A stretch of DNA of 64,000 bases from Alloyangia pacifica (GTDB taxonomy: Bacteria > Pseudomonadota > Alphaproteobacteria > Rhodobacterales > Rhodobacteraceae). The stretch is taken from the NCBI RefSeq assembly GCF_003111685.1, contig NZ_CP022190.1, positions 1,286,394-1,350,393 on the forward strand, read 5' to 3'. This document shows, one piece after another, positions 60,890-64,000 of the stretch. The position numbers were made by a program, and so were the translations under genes. How positions within the stretch are numbered: the stretch's first letter is position 1; every line of letters starts with the position of its first letter. The notes under the pieces were generated by a model. It did no database searches. It was not told where the DNA came from and saw nothing but the letters and a program-made list of their open reading frames with translations.

Positions 60890-61756
60890 TCAGGCGACGG
60901 GCGCGCCGAGCCAGGCCGGGTCGCGCACCGGCACCGCAAGCTCGTCGCAGGGGTGGTCGAGACGCGGCAGGCTGTCGAGCAGGCCGCGAGTGTAGGGGTG
61001 ACGCGCCTGTCCGAGCGTTGCCGCCGGGAGGTTCTCGAGCACGCGGCCGCGGTACATTACCAGCACCCGGTCGCAGAAATCGGCGACGAGGTTGAGATCG
61101 TGGCTGATGAAGATGAGGCTTGCCCCGGCGCGGTCAACGAGCTCCTGAAGCACTGACAGCACCTGCCGCCGGACCGTCACGTCGAGCGCCGAGGTCGGCT
61201 CATCCGCGATGATCAGCTTGGGTTCGGCGATTAGCATCATGGCAATCATGATGCGCTGCCCCATGCCGCCCGAAACCTCGTGCGGCAGCAGCTCGTAGAC
61301 CCGTTCGGGGTCTCGGATATGTACGCTCTCGAGCATCGCCATGGCACGGCGGCGCGCCTCGGCGCGGCCGACACGGTGATGCATGCGATAGGCCTCGGCG
61401 ATCTGCTTGCCGACCTTCATCAGCGGGTTCAGCGAATACTTCGGATCCTGCAGGATCATCGCGATGTCGTTGCCGCGGATCCGCATCATCTGCCGCTCGC
61501 TGGCGCGCATAAGGTCGATCGCGCCGAACTGCATGCGCTCGGCGGTGATCTCGGCCGACGGCGGAGAGAGGCGCATCAGGGCGCGGCCGGTCTGGCTCTT
61601 GCCCGAGCCGGACTCGCCGACGATCCCCAACTTCTCGGCGCCGAGGTCGAAGGAGACGCCGCGGACCGCCTGCGTGACGCGGCCCTCGCTGCGGAAGGTG
61701 ATGTTAAGGTCGCGAACGCTGAGGATTGGGTCTTGGATCATGGCAGTTTCAGTCAT
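60890..61756 (-). CDS. ABC transporter ATP-binding protein (DppD-like)
   Basis: From ATG 61756 the 288-aa ATPase has Walker A GESGSGKSQ, signature VSGGMGQR, Walker B LIIADEPTSALDV and FISHDLNLV. A C-terminal HPYTRGLLDSLPRLD motif is typical of oligopeptide ATPases. It overlaps the DppC-like gene by 8 nt. Confidence 0.94.
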   Translation of the reverse strand: MTETAMIQDPILSVRDLNITFRSEGRVTQAVRGVSFDLGAEKLGIVGESGSGKSQTGRALMRLSPPSAEITAERMQFGAIDLMRASERQMMRIRGNDIAMILQDPKYSLNPLMKVGKQIAEAYRMHHRVGRAEARRRAMAMLESVHIRDPERVYELLPHEVSGGMGQRIMIAMMLIAEPKLIIADEPTSALDVTVRRQVLSVLQELVDRAGASLIFISHDLNLVADFCDRVLVMYRGRVLENLPAATLGQARHPYTRGLLDSLPRLDHPCDELAVPVRDPAWLGAPVA

Positions 61757-62672
61757 GGCGCGGGTCCAGAACGTCGCGCAGGCCGTCGCCCACGAGGTTG
61801 AAGGCAATCGAGGTCAGCAGGATCGCCATGCCCGGGGCGGCGGCGACATAGCCGTTCGACAGGATGAACTGGCGCGCGGAGGACAGCATGGCCCCCCATT
61901 CCGGGCTCGGCGGCTGTGCCCCGAGGCCGAGAAAGCCAAGGCCTGCCGCCGAGAGGATGATCGACGCCATGTTCAGCGTGACCCGTGCGATCACCGAGGG
62001 CAGGCACATCGGCACCACGTGCCGCGAGATGATGCGCAACGCCGACGCGCCTTGCAGTCGCACCGCCGAGATATAGTCCGAGCGGCGGATGATCAGCGTC
62101 TCGGCCCGTGCCAGTCGGGCGATCGGCGGCCACGCGGTGAATGAGATGGCGATGATCGCGTTGTTTATGCCCGGCCCGAGCGCCGACACGAAGGCCAGCG
62201 CAAGAACCAGCGACGGGAAGGCAAGGAAAATCTCGGTGACGCGCATCATCACCGTGTCGACCCAGCCGCCGAAATACCCCGAGACAGCCCCCACCAGCAG
62301 CCCGATCGGCGCCGAGATCACCGCCGTCAGGCCAGCTATGTAAAGGGTGATGCGGGCGCCGTAGAGCAGCCGCGAGTAGATGTCTCGGCCAAGTTCGTCA
62401 GTGCCGAACCAATGCTCGCCCGAAGGAAGCGCCAGCCGATTGCCGAGATCCTGCGCAAAGATGTCATGCGTCGCCAGCAGTGGCGCGAACAGCGCGGCCA
62501 GCGAGATTACCAGCAGGATCGCCAGACCCAGCAGGGCAGAGCCGTTGCGCCGCAACTTGCGCCACATACGCCAGCTCTGGTGCAGCCGCGCCTGCAGGGG
62601 CGAGGTTGGGTTGGGATCGCGCAGCCAGGCGCCCAGCGAGCCGGACTGCGGCGGAGAGGAGATGTCGCTCAT
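61749..62672 (-). CDS. ABC transporter permease (DppC-like)
   Basis: From ATG 62672 the 307-aa protein has about six helices, an N-terminal RRNGSALLGLAILLVISLAALFAPLL segment, HWFGTDELGRDIYSRLLYGAR and the EAA-type loop IISRHVVPMCLP, all characteristic of DppC/OppC. It pairs with the permease at 62693-63766. The open frame continues to 63122 but lacks a matching start. Confidence 0.94.
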   Translation of the reverse strand: MSDISSPPQSGSLGAWLRDPNPTSPLQARLHQSWRMWRKLRRNGSALLGLAILLVISLAALFAPLLATHDIFAQDLGNRLALPSGEHWFGTDELGRDIYSRLLYGARITLYIAGLTAVISAPIGLLVGAVSGYFGGWVDTVMMRVTEIFLAFPSLVLALAFVSALGPGINNAIIAISFTAWPPIARLARAETLIIRRSDYISAVRLQGASALRIISRHVVPMCLPSVIARVTLNMASIILSAAGLGFLGLGAQPPSPEWGAMLSSARQFILSNGYVAAAPGMAILLTSIAFNLVGDGLRDVLDPRHD

Positions 62673-62692
62673 GTCAGTTTGTCCTTTTCGCC

Positions 62693-63766
62693 TCAGCGGG
62701 TGCGCGGGTCGATGACGCGGTAGAGGATGTCGCAGAACAGGTTCAGCACAACGAAGATCACGCCGATCACCAGGGTACAGCCCACCACCGAGTTCATGTC
62801 GCCCGAGAGCAGCGAGTTGGTCATGTAGCGGCCGAAGCCCGGCCAGGCGAAGACGGTCTCGGTCAGTACCGCCCCCTCCAGAAGAAAGGCGTAGGACAGC
62901 GTCACCACCGTGATCACTTGCACCGCCACATTGCGGAAGACGTGGGTCCATACGATACGCCAGCGGCCGATGCCCTTGGCACGGGCGGCGATAACGTATT
63001 CCTGCTCGAGCTGGTCGATCATGAAGGTGCGAGTCATGCGGCTGACGTAGGCCAGTGCGCTCAACGCAAGGATCAGCGCGGGCAGGATCAGATGGCTCAG
63101 CACGTTGGTGAAGACGTCCCACTTTCCGGCCATGGCGGAATCGATGAGAAAGAAGCCGGTGACGGGCTGCAGATCGAACTCGTAGATCATATCGATACGT
63201 CCCGGCCCGCCGACTATGCCCATAACCGAGTAGAACACCACGAGCCCCATCAGCCCGAGCCAGAAGTTCGGCGCCGAGTAACCCAGCAGCGAGACGATCC
63301 GCGCCACATGGTCGATCGGCGAGTTGCGGTAGACAGCGGCCACGACGCCGAGCGGCACGCCGATGCCGGTTCCGATAATCATCGCCAGCGTCGCGAGCTC
63401 CATCGTCGCCGGGAAGACCCGGGCGATCTCATCCGCGACCGGACGCCCCGAGAGCAGCGAATTGCCGAAATCGAAATGCAGGATGTTCCACAGGTAGTGG
63501 GCGAATTGCACCAGCAGGGGCTGATCCAGCCCCATCTTGGCGGCCATCGCGTCATAGGCCTCCTGCGTGGCATTGTCGCCGAGCACCGCCAGCACCGGGT
63601 CGATGGGCAGCATGCGGCCGATCATAAACGTCAGCGCGGCAAGCCCCAACAAGGTGACCAGCACCGAGCCGAGCGTCTTGAGACCTCCGACCAGTCGCGG
63701 CAGGACAACGGTCCTGCCGCGGCCGGTGGCGGAGAGCGACTTGGTCATCGTCCCCGTGTCAGCCAT
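62693..63766 (-). CDS. ABC transporter permease (DppB-like)
   Basis: The 357-aa protein from ATG 63766 has the DppB features GLAALTFMIGRMLPIDPVLA, YLWNILHFDFGNSL, PATMELATLAMIIGTGIG and YVIAARAKGIGRW, and six helices. The ATG overlaps the stop of the upstream binding-protein frame as TAATG, which supports this start. Its partner is DppC. Together with the two ATPases it forms a complete Dpp/Opp-type importer. Confidence 0.94.
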   Translation of the reverse strand: MADTGTMTKSLSATGRGRTVVLPRLVGGLKTLGSVLVTLLGLAALTFMIGRMLPIDPVLAVLGDNATQEAYDAMAAKMGLDQPLLVQFAHYLWNILHFDFGNSLLSGRPVADEIARVFPATMELATLAMIIGTGIGVPLGVVAAVYRNSPIDHVARIVSLLGYSAPNFWLGLMGLVVFYSVMGIVGGPGRIDMIYEFDLQPVTGFFLIDSAMAGKWDVFTNVLSHLILPALILALSALAYVSRMTRTFMIDQLEQEYVIAARAKGIGRWRIVWTHVFRNVAVQVITVVTLSYAFLLEGAVLTETVFAWPGFGRYMTNSLLSGDMNSVVGCTLVIGVIFVVLNLFCDILYRVIDPRTR

Positions 63767-64000
63767 TACTTGCTCGCCATGCCGTAGTAGACTTGGAAGC
63801 CGTTCCAGGTCCAATCCTTGAGCGTGTCACGCGCGGCGGGCGACAAAGTAGGTCTGGAACATCACGGCCATCTCGCCATTGTCCATCCAGTCCTTCTGCA
63901 TCTCGGCGTACATCTCCTTGCGCTTCTCGGCATCGGTTTCGACGGCGGCGGCGGTGACCAGCTCGTTCATCGCCTCGTCGTAGTAGGAGGCTCGCCAGGA
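63766..64000 (-). pseudogene. 3' end of second peptide-binding protein, with apparent frameshift
   Basis: The frame entering from the right edge reads WRASYYDEAMNELV and MAVMFQTYFVARRA, then a stop at 63827-63829. The expected end DTLKDWTWNGFQVYYGMASK lies in another frame, from ~63830 to the TAA at 63766. This mirrors the C-terminus of the binding protein at 54950-56545 (LHDWTWNGFRIYYGKATK). A single missing base near 63829-63842 would explain the change. The protein would lose ~20 residues, or this may be a sequencing error. Confidence 0.75.

Noticed and set aside
1..64000. tRNA or rRNA genes as transposon attachment sites
   Set aside because: No cloverleaf-like or rRNA sequence was recognised near either presumed end or elsewhere by eye.

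Overview
The window is a GC-rich accessory region of an alphaproteobacterium, most likely a Rhodobacterales (Rhodobacteraceae) member. The reasons are TRAP transporters, many small regulator/target gene pairs, IS5- and IS110-type elements, a dispersed intergenic repeat and strongly GC-biased codons. No rRNA, tRNA or CRISPR array was recognised, so this reads as a plasmid, chromid or genomic-island segment.

Layout. (1) 1-5.65 kb is a defence-like fragment. It holds a UvrD/HelD-type helicase with an embedded nuclease-like domain and C-terminal zinc ribbons. A truncated two-TM protein and a truncated McrB-like N-terminal fragment follow, both cut by one IS5-family element (4000-5064) that lacks a visible target duplication, which suggests an IS-mediated deletion. 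(2) About 6.2-27.2 kb looks like a complete Tn7-like transposon. At the right are tnsA, tniA (tnsB), tniB (tnsC) and tniQ. At the left a second tniQ is translationally coupled to a metallophosphoesterase and a small membrane protein. Similar short motifs lie in inverted orientation near both presumed ends. Cargo includes a decayed kptA, a DUF3604 protein with a PpiC-like isomerase, VOC/SDR/HxlR genes, a KTSC protein, an IS110 transposase and an AT-rich OLD/PARIS-like ATPase-TOPRIM gene. (3) 27.3-36.3 kb holds an IclR-TRAP-CoA transferase-MaoC-CitE lyase-MaoC cluster. It fits uptake and degradation of a C4-C5 dicarboxylate of the itaconate/mesaconate/citramalate type, and it is bracketed by ~300-bp direct repeats that each carry a small membrane-protein gene. 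(4) 36.3-38 kb is a hipBA toxin-antitoxin locus. (5) 38-49.4 kb is a run of divergent regulator/target pairs (LysR/epimerase, AraC/MFS, WYL/VOC, TetR-MFS, IclR/ABM-VOC-EthD), several followed by a dispersed ~110-190-bp repeat. (6) 49.6-64 kb is a peptide-utilisation region with two serine beta-lactamase-fold hydrolases, an S9 peptidase, a Dpp/Opp-type ABC importer with two solute-binding proteins, a PrpD-like protein, an EamA exporter and GntR and LysR regulators.

Working together: the catabolic clusters pair uptake with intracellular breakdown and local transcription factors, while the mobile part combines a transposition machine with two target-selector-like proteins and a defence-like cargo gene. 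The most unusual parts are the left-end metallophosphoesterase/small-membrane-protein/TniQ operon, the three-copy small membrane protein family, the strand-biased 3'-flanking repeat family and the IS-scarred defence fragment.
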